From positions 62,001-126,000 of the forward strand of contig MJGA01000042.1 of NCBI GenBank assembly GCA_001910725.1: a stretch of DNA of 64,000 nucleotides, given 5' to 3'. Both the position numbers and the translations under genes were made by a program. This DNA comes from Phanerodontia chrysosporium. Lineage: Eukaryota; Basidiomycota; Agaricomycetes; Polyporales; Phanerochaetaceae. The notes below the pieces were generated by a model. That model made no database searches, was not told the origin of the DNA, and saw only the letters and a list, made by a program, of their open reading frames with translations. Below are positions 19,665-29,994 of the stretch, piece by piece; position 1 is the stretch's first letter; each line of letters opens with the position of its first letter.

Positions 19665-20645
19665 ATGCGCTTTACCCTCATTCATATTTTGTTCCTTCTG
19701 CTCTTCTCTAGTCTCTCTCACGCAGCGCCAGTGACATTTGACGAGGTGAGTACCGCCCATCCACGTCTCACTTATCGTTTCGTAACACTCATTCGGTCCT
19801 CTAGAATTTCGGCCGGTCGAGAAACGTCTCCGATGGGGTGCGTAAGTACTAGGCCTACACTAGATTGTGGATGAGCTCACAAGAATGCCTAGCTGGTGAC
19901 ACTCAACCGCCGTTCTGGCACCCCTGTTTGTGGGATCGATTCGCGACTCAACGTCCGAGATCTCTGCAAGGAGAACAATTTGCAGTACACGTGGGACAAG
20001 GACAAGAAAGTTCTCACAGCTGTCAGTACTGTTTCAAAAGTGCGACTACTGTGCTGATAGCGCATCCTACAGGTCACGAGAACTGGTGAACCTTTAAGAA
20101 GGAGATGCTCCAGCCATTGTTCGATGCCATAAACGGCAAGACTAACACAGTCTTCCTGCCAAAGGTGATCAACGGAGTGGTACGGAGACAGAGATATTCA
20201 TATCCTTTTGCGGCCCTGATGCATGCTCCATGATAGAAAAAGAACGTTGTAACAGCATTCCTCTACGACCGTGATCATCCTGCGGCATCGCCTGAGGTAA
20301 ACGCAGTTCACGCATACTATCAGAACAATGTAGTTCAGGACAGTACCCAGGCCCTCGCTGCAGAGCTCGACAAGCTGTCACACGAGATGATCATGCAGCG
20401 CGCCGCACAGTCATCCTTCGTCACAGCCGCACTCACAAAGCTGAGCGACTCGACCACGAAGAGCCGCCCGACGAGCTCGCGCGCAGCCGCAAAAAAGCGT
20501 ATGAATGATGCAGTGACGGTGAGGATCCTTCATACGCCACTCGTGAGCCCTCTTCGATGCTAAGCCGAGAGTGGTGCAGGCCTGGACCAATGCAAATGCC
20601 GCCACCGTCGCCGGACGATGGAATGACTTCTTAAACTGGGTCTGA
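19665..20645 (+). CDS. Secreted protein of unknown function, 5-6 exons
   Basis: The start ATG opens a clear signal peptide (MRFTLIHILFLLLFSS, then LSHAAP). Supported exons are 19665-19745, 19893-20021, 20099-20164, 20237-20518 and 20565-20645, all phase 0. A short extra exon within 19805-19841 is possible (NFGRSRN if it ends before GTCTCC). The product is about 212-219 aa. The mature part has two cysteines early (PVCGIDSRLNVRDLCKEN), then long charged or polar helices (STQALAAELDKLSHEM; SSRAAAKKRMNDAVT) and the C-terminus GRWNDFLNWV. I do not recognise the family. It has a TATA box about 140 bp upstream. Confidence 0.75.
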
Positions 20646-21387
20646 GGTTCAGGCGGAGGTAGACGCAGGTCAGTATTCTGTCAGCTGGAAGCGATAACAC
20701 TATCTGCTGCAACGCAAGGTCCGATCATCGTTATGGTATGGGTTTTAGAGTGCGGAGACATCCCTGCAGCCGCTATCAGTGGTCGCTCGAATGAATTCTG
20801 GGGGATGATTGGTAAAGCTGGAGACTGAGGAATGTTCGGACGCCGCTGGAAGGTCCAGCGACCGCTCGGCCGCGACTAGGGAAGCGAGTTGCCCAATGAC
20901 TCACAAACCTCGGTTGTCCCGTGAGTGTACCGTTAGCATCGAGCTAGGAGTGAAGTCGCCCGCGAAACCACGACGTGAACAGCTTGAGGAGTAGTACAAC
21001 CCTTCGAGTCGAGCCACGCTCGCCGTATCAATGAATTGACACGTCAGCTCTTGCACAGGCCTTTGCACCCTTATGCATAATATTCTTCACGCTCAGTCGC
21101 ATAGCGAGGTGAAACATCATTATATATCATGTGTGGGATTCGTCTTGTGACCACCGTCTCTACTGAGGCCAAGCCCAAGACTATCCCAAGTGTTCACCTA
21201 GAGGCCCATCTCGTCAGAGTCGTGCACGTTGTGGCGACGGTCCGGGTAGCCGAAGTGGCTCACCGGCTGCGTCCTACGCTCCGCACTTACCTCGTCGTGG
21301 AGCGTCCGAATGGCGGTAAGATATCTGCGCACGGTCGACGACGTATTAGCCAGGTCGTGTACGCATCTCGGACGCGCACTCACCGAG
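20646..21387. other. Gene-free stretch
   Basis: About 740 bp with only short, compositionally random reading frames. I see no gene, RNA or repeat. Confidence 0.5.
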
Positions 21388-21498
21388 CTACTGCCCACAG
21401 ACAGGGTTGGGCTGCCCGGTGCACGGAACAATGGGCGCGGCGAGGGCGACCTTTACGACCGCGACTACGACGACGAGGGCTGCGAGCTTCAGATTCAT
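21388..21498 (-). CDS. Tiny secreted protein (outlying member of micro-protein set)
   Basis: 36 aa: a signal peptide MNLKLAALVVVVAVV..., then APIVPC...PVCGQ, with only two cysteines. A TATA box GTATATAAAG lies 45-54 bp upstream on the minus strand (21543-21552). A GTGAGT donor begins a few bases after the stop. The promoter and 3' intron layout match the larger four-cysteine family in this window, but the mature peptide is shorter and lacks CPxxC. It could be translated further if an intron removes the stop. Confidence 0.5.
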   Translation of the reverse strand: MNLKLAALVVVVAVVKVALAAPIVPCTGQPNPVCGQ

Positions 21499-21804
21499 GG
21501 CTTGCGAGGTGAGTGTGGGTCCTCTTCGGAAGCTGCTCCCACCTTTATATACGGTGCTTGTCTGGCGGCCCCTGTGTCACCGGAAGAAGGCTCATAACTC
21601 GGCATGGTGGCACCGCTTTGTCAACAAGGCCTCTATCTCTGGAACAACATTGATTCAGTAAACTTCCACGCTAGTCTGTTGCAGACGTTATAAGAGGTTG
21701 ACATTCCTACATGTTCTATCTCTATCGAAGGGCTGATGGTAAAGGTCAGATTCCTTCCGCACCATGTGTTGCATGGGAGTGAACGGTCTAAGGTTTCAGT
21801 TGCC

Positions 21805-21999
21805 CGGTTCAATCTTTCACGTCGTGCGACGTGCAATCGATTAAGCTGCCCTGCGGATTAATCCCTACCGGCGCCTTTACAGGGCAACAATCCTGCTTGT
21901 AAAATACAAATAAGTATTTCCCCAAGTGTGATTCGAACCTGCCTGCCGAGTGCCCACATCCAAAAATACAACACCAGCACATGTATACCACTACACAAC
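21805..21999 (-). repeat. tRNA-derived SINE copy (minus)
   Basis: Read on the minus strand, the element begins with box A-like TGTGTAGTGGTATACATG (about 21999) and box B-like GGCAGGTTCGAATCACAC (about 21943-21926). A body of about 120 bp follows, ending in TGAAAGATTGAACCG (to 21805). The last 44 bp match the plus-strand copy at 22554-22599 with two or three mismatches. Confidence 0.6.
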
Positions 22000-22404
22000 A
22001 GGACCGATATATGATGGAGAGTTAACAGATATATATATACCATTTCACTACTTCGGTAAGCAGCTTAATCTGCCGCGCAGCTTAAGCCGGTCTCGGGCGC
22101 TTAGTGCAGTCAGAGCGCTCACCAAGACCCATGACACCCCTGTGCGCCTTGGGAACTGCCTCCCACACACTCGCCATCGCAACTGCGCGTGCAGCGGTGT
22201 AAATATATGTCATTTAAGCAGTACTTAATGTATAGACTTGCCTTCCGTCCTAGAAGGTGTCCTGCAAGGGTAGAGGACAGTAGCCAATGGCAGGGGTAAG
22301 TCCTCCATTAGTCGTGGCGCCTTAGTGGGCGGCGACTTTGGCTGTAAAATAGGCGGCGGTCGACGGTGTTTTTGCTATATGTATATGTACAGTTATTTAT
22401 TTAG
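22000..22404. other. Spacer between inverted SINE copies
   Basis: AT-rich, with TATATATATA near 22027-22038. No gene seen. Confidence 0.4.
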
Positions 22405-22599
22405 CAAGTGTTGCTGGTGTAGTGGTTAATGTTGGTAGTTTCACTCACAAGGTTGCGGGTTCCAATCCTGCCCGGTGTGTTCTATTTTGCATGGTTTATC
22501 TGCCCAAAGTTCTTCGCTCTGATTGGTCGATGCTTTAGGCGCCCCAACATCGGTCAGCTTAATCGCTTGCACGTCGTACGACGTGAAAGATTGAACCGC
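22405..22599 (+). repeat. tRNA-derived SINE copy (plus)
   Basis: Box A-like TGGTGTAGTGGTTAATG (22414-22430), box B-like GCGGGTTCCAATCCTGC (22455-22471), then a body ending TGAAAGATTGAACCG. It is in opposite orientation to the copy at 21805-21999. The two ends do not form a tRNA acceptor stem, so this is a SINE or relic rather than a tRNA gene. The unit spacing (about 195 bp) is alike in both copies. Confidence 0.6.
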
Positions 22600-23055
22600 T
22601 GAACTGAATTGGCTCGAACGGTGTCTCCTCGATCTTGCCACGCGAAAGGGATGCAAACACGCAATTGGTAGGATCCATGACGTTCGTCAAAGATACCCCG
22701 CGTCGAACCAGCTGACCTATGAGCTGCTGCCACAGACCGCTCGATGTCGCAACATGTCTATGCCAGCCAGACCCGCGATCATATCATGATGGTGTCTGTC
22801 GAACGTGCGCACGTGGCAGCATTGTGAGTGCGATAAGCGTGGGTATACGTCGCGCAAAGTGACATCCGTTGGGCAACAAATAGTCAATCAACATCAGAGA
22901 CGAACATATTGACAGTCAACGGGTGAGCTTACCTTCCCACCGGGTGCTATGTCTCGAGAAGCCACTAATAAACCATGTTCAGTGCGGCGTAACATAGGGT
23001 TGAGATGTAATCATTGCAAACTTACAGGCGAGCATGAAACATACACTTGGGCACG
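22600..23055. other. Gene-free stretch
   Basis: About 455 bp. It would contain the 3' UTR and a possible UTR intron (GTATGT donor near 23045) of the minus-strand micro-protein gene ending at 23056. Nothing else seen. Confidence 0.4.
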
Positions 23056-23226
23056 TTATAGTGTCGCGCTAGGAGTATCGCATGGTGCGCACGCAAGCGG
23101 AACAGTTCCCGTCGGCTTCTCCGAGCCGAGAAGCGCGAGACGGAAGAGCAAGCGAACCGCAGGTGCGACCGCGGCATGGGCACAACTGAGGAAGAGCAAA
23201 AAGAGGACCAGAGGAGCGAGCCTCAT
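23056..23226 (-). CDS. Diverged secreted micro-protein of the CPxxC...CxxC family
   Basis: 56 aa: MRLAPLVLFLLFLSCAHAA is a signal peptide. The mature part keeps the family's second half (EKPTGTVPLACAPC, matching DKPTGTIPPACITC in the copy at 24146) but lacks the CPxxC motif of the first half. A GTATGT donor follows within about 15 nt after the stop, as in its relatives. No clear TATA box is visible. It is probably a degenerating paralogue. Confidence 0.55.
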   Translation of the reverse strand: MRLAPLVLFLLFLSCAHAAVAPAVRLLFRLALLGSEKPTGTVPLACAPCDTPSATL

Positions 23227-23655
23227 GGCTAGGTTCCTGCTTTAGATTCACAGCTACATCTTCCGCACTATCAGACTGTGAGCCGCAGATGATCGGTCTA
23301 CTTTGGCCGCCCTTCACACGGAACCTGGAGGCTTGATATGACCTGTCGATGGTACAGTGTTAGCATGCACAGCTACGCGGTCATTGCTGTCTCAGTATGT
23401 TGACAGTATGCCACTCTTATCGGTCTTGTGCTGCCACATCATTTGTCGAGACGCGAGGCTACTGTCGAAGTGACGCGCGGACTCGCGCCGGACTCGCGGC
23501 GGATTCGCGCAAGCGCCGACGTACGTCCGCCGTGTGGCGCGGAAGCAAAACGCCTTCGGGCGATCGTGGAGCTCCCATCCCTGGTAATTTCTATATAGTT
23601 TTAGCTTAGCTAATCGTCCCCACTCCATTATATACATCCCATAGTCCCCTCTCGA
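23225..23655. other. Spacer
   Basis: No gene seen. It should contain the promoter of the minus-strand micro-protein gene starting at 23226, but no TATA box stands out. Confidence 0.35.
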
Positions 23656-23824
23656 CACTCAGAGACTTGTTTTACTCTGAGTGTGCGTTCCCCTTGCCTC
23701 TGCGGACTCCAGTCAAGTAGACTAATGCATGTATTAGTTTATCGGACTGAGCGTCCGCCTACAGGTACATTAACAGAGACTTGTTTTACTCTGAGTTTTA
23801 TCAGACTGAGCGTCCGCCTACAGG
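23656..23824. repeat. Local duplicated repeats with hairpin
   Basis: AGAGACTTGTTTTACTCTGAG occurs at 23661-23681 and 23775-23795. GACTGAGCGTCCGCCTACAGG occurs at 23745-23765 and 23804-23824. The first copy forms a hairpin, CACTCAGAG...CTCTGAGTG (23656-23683), with a 10-nt loop. This is a duplicated segment of unknown role. Confidence 0.75.
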
Positions 23825-24145
23825 CCCTGCGCACCCGACCGAGCCTCTCGGTCGCCCCGTACCAGAAGCGCCGCTTCCCGCGCACTTCTGATAGCTACCA
23901 TGGATTGAAATCGCATTTCGAGGAAGTATTATCTCATAGCTGCTCGGACAGACGAGGGAATTGTTTGGCTAGATACTGCAGGCATTAATGTGATGCTTTA
24001 GCATGGTGCCGTGAGACATACGACTTAGTAGAATACGGGCCTGCGAATTTGCTGTGTTCCGGCTGGGACGTCACTGCCTCTGTCAAGGTACAATCAGAGA
24101 CTAAGCCTTGAAGGAAAAGGCCGTAATACTACGCACCTTTGGTAA

Positions 24146-24308
24146 CTACCGCACAGGGCCCGGGGACGGGCAGGTGATGCATGCTGGCGGAATTGTCCCA
24201 GTCGGTTTATCGAAGAACGCTTGACACGCAAGCGGGCAGACGACCGTTGCGACAGTGACATTCGGCGCTGCCAAGAAGCACACCAAGGGCGGGAAGAGCG
24301 AACTTCAT
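24146..24308 (-). pseudogene. Secreted micro-protein gene with a frameshift
   Basis: The ATG at 24308 begins MKFALPALGVLLGSA. About 45 nt in, the frame must shift by one base to reach a canonical family body: CPLACQAFFDKPTGTIPPAC, then ITC, ending in GPVR and TAG. CTTATAAG (24349-24356) is a TATA-like box, and a GTGCGT donor follows the stop closely. This is either a recent pseudogene or an assembly error. As it stands the first frame would give a 33-aa product. Confidence 0.75.
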
Positions 24309-24359
24309 GATGGTAGCTTGGTGCGGCTCTGGACGGTTGCGTGGACTGCTTATAAGGTT

Positions 24360-26320
24360 GTCATCCCTTGCGGCGGAGGCCGGTAAAATTTGGCCGTGGT
24401 GTACACAGTATCGCATCAATGCGTGCCTTGTATTGATCAAAATCCGCGTATGTACGATAGTTGTATGATCGAATATACCTCACTGGGGCATTTTTTCCCA
24501 TGTGATCAGTGACATCCCGCCAGTCTGACTGGAGTTGACATACCATGCTCGGGCCAATGCGCCTGTCAGAGGCCTCAGTTATACCGTCATCATATGACAG
24601 ATATGATACGGTGTTGCGGCCTGACAGGCGTATCTCAAGATCCGCTGAACGTCTGTAAAAGACCCGCGTACTATCCACGCTGGACACGACTTGGCTGGCA
24701 GTCCACAGAGTTCATTCGTGAGATCTCTTCAAAATTCAGACCTCGGTACAATCGTCTGTCGAATGTGAAACGACGTCAGCGACATAGCCGTTCAACCCAG
24801 GTTGGACTATGTTTAGCACGCACCAGCCTGCGCGAGCTCCCGTTGGCGCCGCTGGTGGTTTTAGGACAGCCAGGGATACGAACGCGGGAGCTTGTGTTTT
24901 CGGAACGCAAGCCCTCTCGTGGACGCTTGTAAAATCCAACCTGCAAAAGCCGGGATCATGCCGGACGCCACAAGCCTGATCCCATTCCCATTCCCAGCAC
25001 ACCTGCGCCTCCTCCGTCCGAACGTCGATGTCCATCGCTCCAATATCCCCGTCTGCTCTGCATGCGACTTGAACAACTTGAACTGCTTCAAAATTTTATT
25101 TTTAATAAAGACATAGAAATTTGGCCAATCTCTGTAGGAAACTCAGTCTCGAACGCTACCAGTGGGTCAACGGCCGAGGGGGACAAGAACCTCCGACGTT
25201 CAGAACGTACATTAGAAGACTTATTGTTTAAAGATTTAACGCGTTACTCAATAACGCCTCTAAAGTGGTAGCAAACCCTCATCATCAAGTCGCAAAGTCG
25301 CTCCCATCGTCTTCAACACCAAAACACCAACGGAATACAGCCCTCTTCCTTTTCTTTCGGGATACGCACTGATTCTGAATCTCGAAGATAATGCCCAAGC
25401 TTGGCAGACTCGTGTGAAGGTTGAGCGTGACGTTCCGTCTCGCCCTCGCGAGTATACTTCCGGGGTATCCTCGGAACACACGCCAACCGCCACGCGCGTT
25501 GGTAGACGCCTGAGTCCCCCTGCTTGCCCCTATCCACCTCGCTCGCGCAGCAGCCTTCTCCATAGTCTACCTCAATCTCAGCCATACTTCCAGTATTCGT
25601 GACTCACACTACAAGCATGGACAGACAGTTCTCTTCTCGCAGTAAGGTTGCCCTTGGTTTCTGGACTGCGAGGCGACATGCGTGAAGGCTCGACGTAGAA
25701 CGGCTGCGAGGCGACGACCGGCACTTTTGACGTTGGAAAGGCGTGGTATTAATGTGATTAAGAGGCTCCCATCTCGCTGCGTACCGGTTTCTAAGGAGGC
25801 GTGCGATGATGCGAGAGCGGATGGCTGAGCCGTCGCAGGTGCGTCTGATCCACCGTGCCCGTTCTACGCCAGACGTGCTAACAAACCTATTGCCAGAATT
25901 TGATACCGTTTAGAGGTGTGTGAGCTGCTCATTTGCCGGGGCCATGCCATGCCGAACGACTGACTGCATGTTGAAGTACAATAACCTGACGTGTCTTCCC
26001 ACCCCTCATGCCACCCTACACACGTCTGGTACGCGCACAGTCGGCTGCGAAAATGGGGGAGTCTTATGCGGCGGAGCGCGATTGGGAGATCAGTGTGTAC
26101 GCGCGATTCATGAGTCTATGCTTCGGGAGCTAAATTGACGGTTCGCACAGAGCGTTGCATTTGGAGGTAGCGCCCCACTGGGACCATTCCTCATGTCTGT
26201 CTTGTCGCTGGCACTAGAATTCATTCATTACTATCTCCGCAACACATACAACCTGCGCTTTCTTTGAGATACGCCGCGCGAAACCCCCCTACTCTACTTC
26301 CTTCAAGCACTCGCCGAACG
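24360..26320. other. Gene-free stretch
   Basis: Nearly 2 kb. Several 70-110 codon frames exist on both strands, but none has a signal peptide, family motif or plausible intron structure. I see no gene. Confidence 0.45.
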
Positions 26321-28094
26321 ATGTTGAATATTCTGGATGTCTTCCCCAGGGACCAGCTTCTCGTACCTGACGACGGAGAAGTGTATGAAGAGGCTATTCG
26401 ACGCTGGTCAGAGAACGCAGAAAGACGAGCCAAGATTGTCGTCTTGCCGAAGTCGTCTCGAGACGTCTCCAAAGCGGTACGCGCGTAGTCAACGCTCCGC
26501 ACAGTCTCCTGACGCCTCCGCAGATTCAATACGCTGTAGCCCACGGTCTGGATATTGCTATCAAGGGCGGCGGACATTCATGCTCAGGCGCGTCATCCTC
26601 TGAGGACTTCGTCATCGACCTGCGGCACCTCGACCGTGTGGCAGTCGACACAGAGAAACATCTGATTACCGTCGGCGGCGGCGCTACCTGGGAGACCGTA
26701 GACAAAGAGGCAGCCAAATACGGCGTTGCGACTGTTGGCGGGACTGTCAATCATACCGGTACGCACCTCCGTTGTCCACTCAATTTGCACGCTAAACAGC
26801 CTGCTATCAGGTGTCGGGGGATTCACACTCGGTGGTGGGTATGGGTGGCTGACAGGGGATTACGGTCTCGCGATCGATAATCTCGTGGAAGCAGAAATCG
26901 TCATTGCGAGCGGAGACATCCTCAGGTGTAGCGACGCTGAGAATGCAGACCTATTCTGGGCAATTCGTGGTATGGAGTGACGCACCACATTGCACACCCG
27001 ACGTCTCACCGGTCGTATGCAGGCGCTGGATCAAACTTCGGCGTTGTCACCTCCTTCGTTTTCCGGGCTCACCCCCAAACGACTCCTGTATGGTCTGGAT
27101 TGGTATGACACATGTTGTGCCTGGTTTCAGTCTTGTTCCTGACAGGCTGGACAGATATTCTATGCGCCTGAGCAGCTATCCGCCGTCATCCGAGCTGCGC
27201 AGGCATGGGCTGTACCGATGGCGGAACGCAGAAGCTGCATGGTCATCTTCACTTGCGCACCTCAAACCCACCAGCTCACTGTCGCCGTGCTCCCCTTTTT
27301 CAACGGCTCGTTGCGGGAGGGCCGAGCGGCGTTCCAGGTCTTCCTCGATCTTGGACCTATGTCAGACCAGACGAGGGCGCTGCCCTACGAGGAGCAGAAC
27401 ACCCACCTCAACCCCGTCGCAACACACGGTGACCGGAAGATCATGAAGAGCGCGTATATTGGTGCACGGATCGACGAAGTCGTCCTCACGGAACTCTTCG
27501 AAGAGTTCGCGAAGTTGATCGAGGAGGTTCCCGAGGCGAAGGAGTATGTCACCTTTCACACTGTCGCAGGTGCAGAGTAGCTCACGGGCATCACAGGAGT
27601 GCGATCGTCCTTGACCTACATCCGTTTCAGAAGCTCGTGGACGTTCCCTTCGATGCTACCGCGTTCGCGAATCGAGGGCCCTTCTACAACCTTACGATGA
27701 TCATGCGATGGAAGAGTCCGGATCTCGACACGATGGTGCGTAGACCCGTTCCTGAGTTGCAGCATTATGCTCCCGAGGCTCACTGTGTTGCAGATGCGCC
27801 AGTGGTCTGGTGCGCGCGCTAACGCTATACGGGCTGTGGAGAGCAGTCGTGCTGGTGTGGACACTCGTGGTGTACGCTGTCCTTCCCTACAACACTGCAC
27901 TTACTTGGCAGGCTGACAGGGCATTGCCGTAGTACGCGAACTGCGCCCTTGGCAACGAAGCCGCGCGCAAGGACGTTTTCGGCGAACATTACGACCGCCT
28001 TCGCGAGATCAAGGCCAGGTACGATCCGCGGATGGTCTTCCGCAAGTGGTTTCCGATCGAGCCCAAGGGATACTCTAGGGAAGACAGTCTCTAA
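26321..28094 (+). CDS. FAD-linked oxidase, berberine bridge enzyme-like, eight exons
   Basis: Exons 26321-26476, 26524-26758, 26811-26969, 27023-27102, 27146-27562, 27631-27735, 27794-27871 and 27933-28094 total 1,392 nt (463 aa). The N-terminus is [16 protein letters not shown]. The flavin-attachment motif KGGGHSCSG (His likely linked to FAD) and [20 protein letters not shown] place it in the FAD_binding_4 fold. DATAFANR and the C-terminal [16 protein letters not shown] mark the BBE domain. Such enzymes oxidise sugars, alcohols or secondary metabolites; the substrate is unknown. No signal peptide is evident. The fifth intron needs a weak donor (GTCGCA); other borders are standard. That intron is the least certain part of the model. 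Confidence 0.88.
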
Positions 28095-29162
28095 TATTAG
28101 GTTGTACTCACGCCGTCGTGATGACGTATAAACGCTTCTTTCCAACAGCCAACGAGCGAGTTCGGGTTTGACATCTGCGACGCCAGCGTCTGACTCCGCT
28201 GCACTGCACGCCGGGTGTTACGGCTCGAGAGCGACTCGACGAATAGGAACGACTGAAACGGGATGCCATCACCGTCGTGGCGTCCGGCAATGCCCGTAGT
28301 CTGGACCTCGTCTTCACTCCCCCTGTCGCTTCCAAGTTCTTGCTCAGTGTCATTCCTCAAGCTTCAAGACCTCATTGCGCAAGTTAATGGACCGTACCTC
28401 AACAGCATTTAGTAGAGTGCTCAACGCACCTTACGGCCTTGAAATGACTCGGTCTCAGAGCAGTCTGGCACCCGTGCAAGTACGTGCAGTGCCACCTGAA
28501 TACTTGCGCTTCGAGAAGCACTCTAACCCCTTGATGTGATACATGCTTCCATTGCAGATTATCATGCTGGTGTCGTGCCTGTATTCCCACACGGTCACAG
28601 CGTCACAGCACTCAGGGACATGATAGGTGCCTCTCGCGAGACCACGTCTCGAGTTGGCCAGAAGTTGGCAAGGCTGGATCCTCGCGGGCCTGCTCCCAAA
28701 ATACTTCGCCACAGGAGACATCTCCTAGGAGCATTCTCAGCGGTGTGTGTGAAATGTGAGACTTACGGAGAGTCCTGACCATGCAGGAGCACTGGTTAGT
28801 ATTTGCCATTTCGTACGGCATTACATCGGCCACGATTGACTTTCTGTGTTTAGGCTCCCGAGACGAAATGCAGAAGGGGCACTACACCCCTTGTCTTGGA
28901 GCGGTGCAGCCGAGGAGCCATATGCAATACGCGGAACGCGGCTGGCCATGGGAGTAATGCTTTTCTCCTGTCTCGAGCGTGAGTGAACCTCTGAGGCAAT
29001 TCCAGCCTTAGCTCTGCGACCGAGAACGCATGGGCAACGCGGCTTGGTTTGAACTTCGCCGCCCCTTGTGAGGCTGTCTGCCAAGAGACCAGTGTACCTG
29101 AAAGGTATAAAAGAGGGCCCATACACCGCGGTATCCTCAGCAAGTTGCAACCCAGTGCCACT
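28095..29162. other. Intergenic region with dispersed repeat and a TATA box
   Basis: No gene seen. 28260-28300 (CCATCACCGTCGTGGCGTCC and following) is similar to 34808-34848 and more weakly to 38788-38830. TATAAAA at 29106-29112 serves the gene starting at 29163. Confidence 0.5.
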
Positions 29163-29498
29163 ATGAAGCTCGCTCTGCAAACCCTCTTCGTCATCCTCTT
29201 CGGCAGTACATTCGCGGCCAGCGCCGTCATCTGCCCGCCCGTTTGCTTCGGGCCGCACCCTCCTGCAGTTCCGTGCCGCACCTGCCAGCGTTTCCCGCCC
29301 CCGCCCCCTCCGCACTTCCCACCTCCCCCTCCTCCTCACTTCCCTCCGCCCCCTCCTCCTCACTTCCCTCCGCCCCCGCCGCACCGTCCGCCTCCACCCC
29401 CTCCTCCTCCTCACCGCCCTCCTCCTCCTCCTCCGCACAGGCCTCCGCCTCCGCCTCCTCCTCATCACCCTCCTCCCCCCCACCACCCCAGGGACTAG
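29163..29498 (+). CDS. Secreted micro-protein with expanded polyproline-His tail
   Basis: 111 aa. A signal peptide (MKLALQTLFVILFGSTFAA) is followed by SAVICPPVCFGPHPPAVPCR and TCQR, i.e. C-x3-C...C-x2-C, and then an almost pure proline tail with HF or HR punctuation (PPPPPPHF units). Its head is close to the protein at 35724 (AVICPEVCF...CAPCQR), so the tail grew by tandem repeat expansion. The TATA box is at 29106-29112. A likely 3' UTR intron (29499-29556, branch CTAAC) starts right after the TAG. Secretion is predicted; the proline tail suggests an extended, perhaps wall-associated, peptide. Confidence 0.8.
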   Translation: MKLALQTLFVILFGSTFAASAVICPPVCFGPHPPAVPCRTCQRFPPPPPPHFPPPPPPHFPPPPPPHFPPPPPHRPPPPPPPPHRPPPPPPHRPPPPPPPHHPPPPHHPRD

Positions 29499-29556
29499 GT
29501 CAGCGTGTCTGCTCCTTGTATGCGATGCTGTTCTAACGGTGAATTTGGGTATACAG

Positions 29557-29994
29557 GGTGCGCGGCTGGCAAACAAAGGATTTTGCCATCGAAATGGAAA
29601 TCTGAAGTGCATCACCGGTGAGACCATCGGGTTTGCCAATCCAGGCGTCGCACTGACGACGTTGCTTTAGGTTCTGGTCTCAGGGCGGGTCAAAGGACAC
29701 AATTTCTCCTTGTCTTGTATACGTGTTCTTGAACAAAATTTTGCGAGCGTAGTGCGCGCTGGACATATTGCCCGGCCTGTCCTGTACTTGTATACACGCG
29801 CCAAAAATTGTACTGTGGAATTGGGATTCAACTACTTTATGCTTTTGTGATTTGACTAGACCTGTCGGACCACTCGGCGAGGTACGCGTTATGCAGTCTA
29901 TCTTCTCGAAGCCTCTATCAGGTACGTAATGTGTATGGTACAAATGGCGAATAAATAAGAATAAATACTGCGCTGTCGTAGAACAAGCCTTGGC
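29557..29994. other. Spacer
   Basis: About 440 bp between the polyproline gene and the 3' end of the minus-strand transporter. Nothing else recognised. Confidence 0.4.

Noticed and set aside
21926..22471. Two tRNA genes
   Set aside because: Box A and box B are present but the ends do not form an acceptor stem and both copies share a non-tRNA tail.
27836..27932. Frameshift and in-frame TAG in the FAD oxidase
   Set aside because: Both vanish when a 61-nt GT-AG intron (GTACGC donor, CTGAC branch) is removed.
28821..29639. 272-codon minus frame over the polyproline gene
   Set aside because: Arg-rich antisense of the proline repeat.
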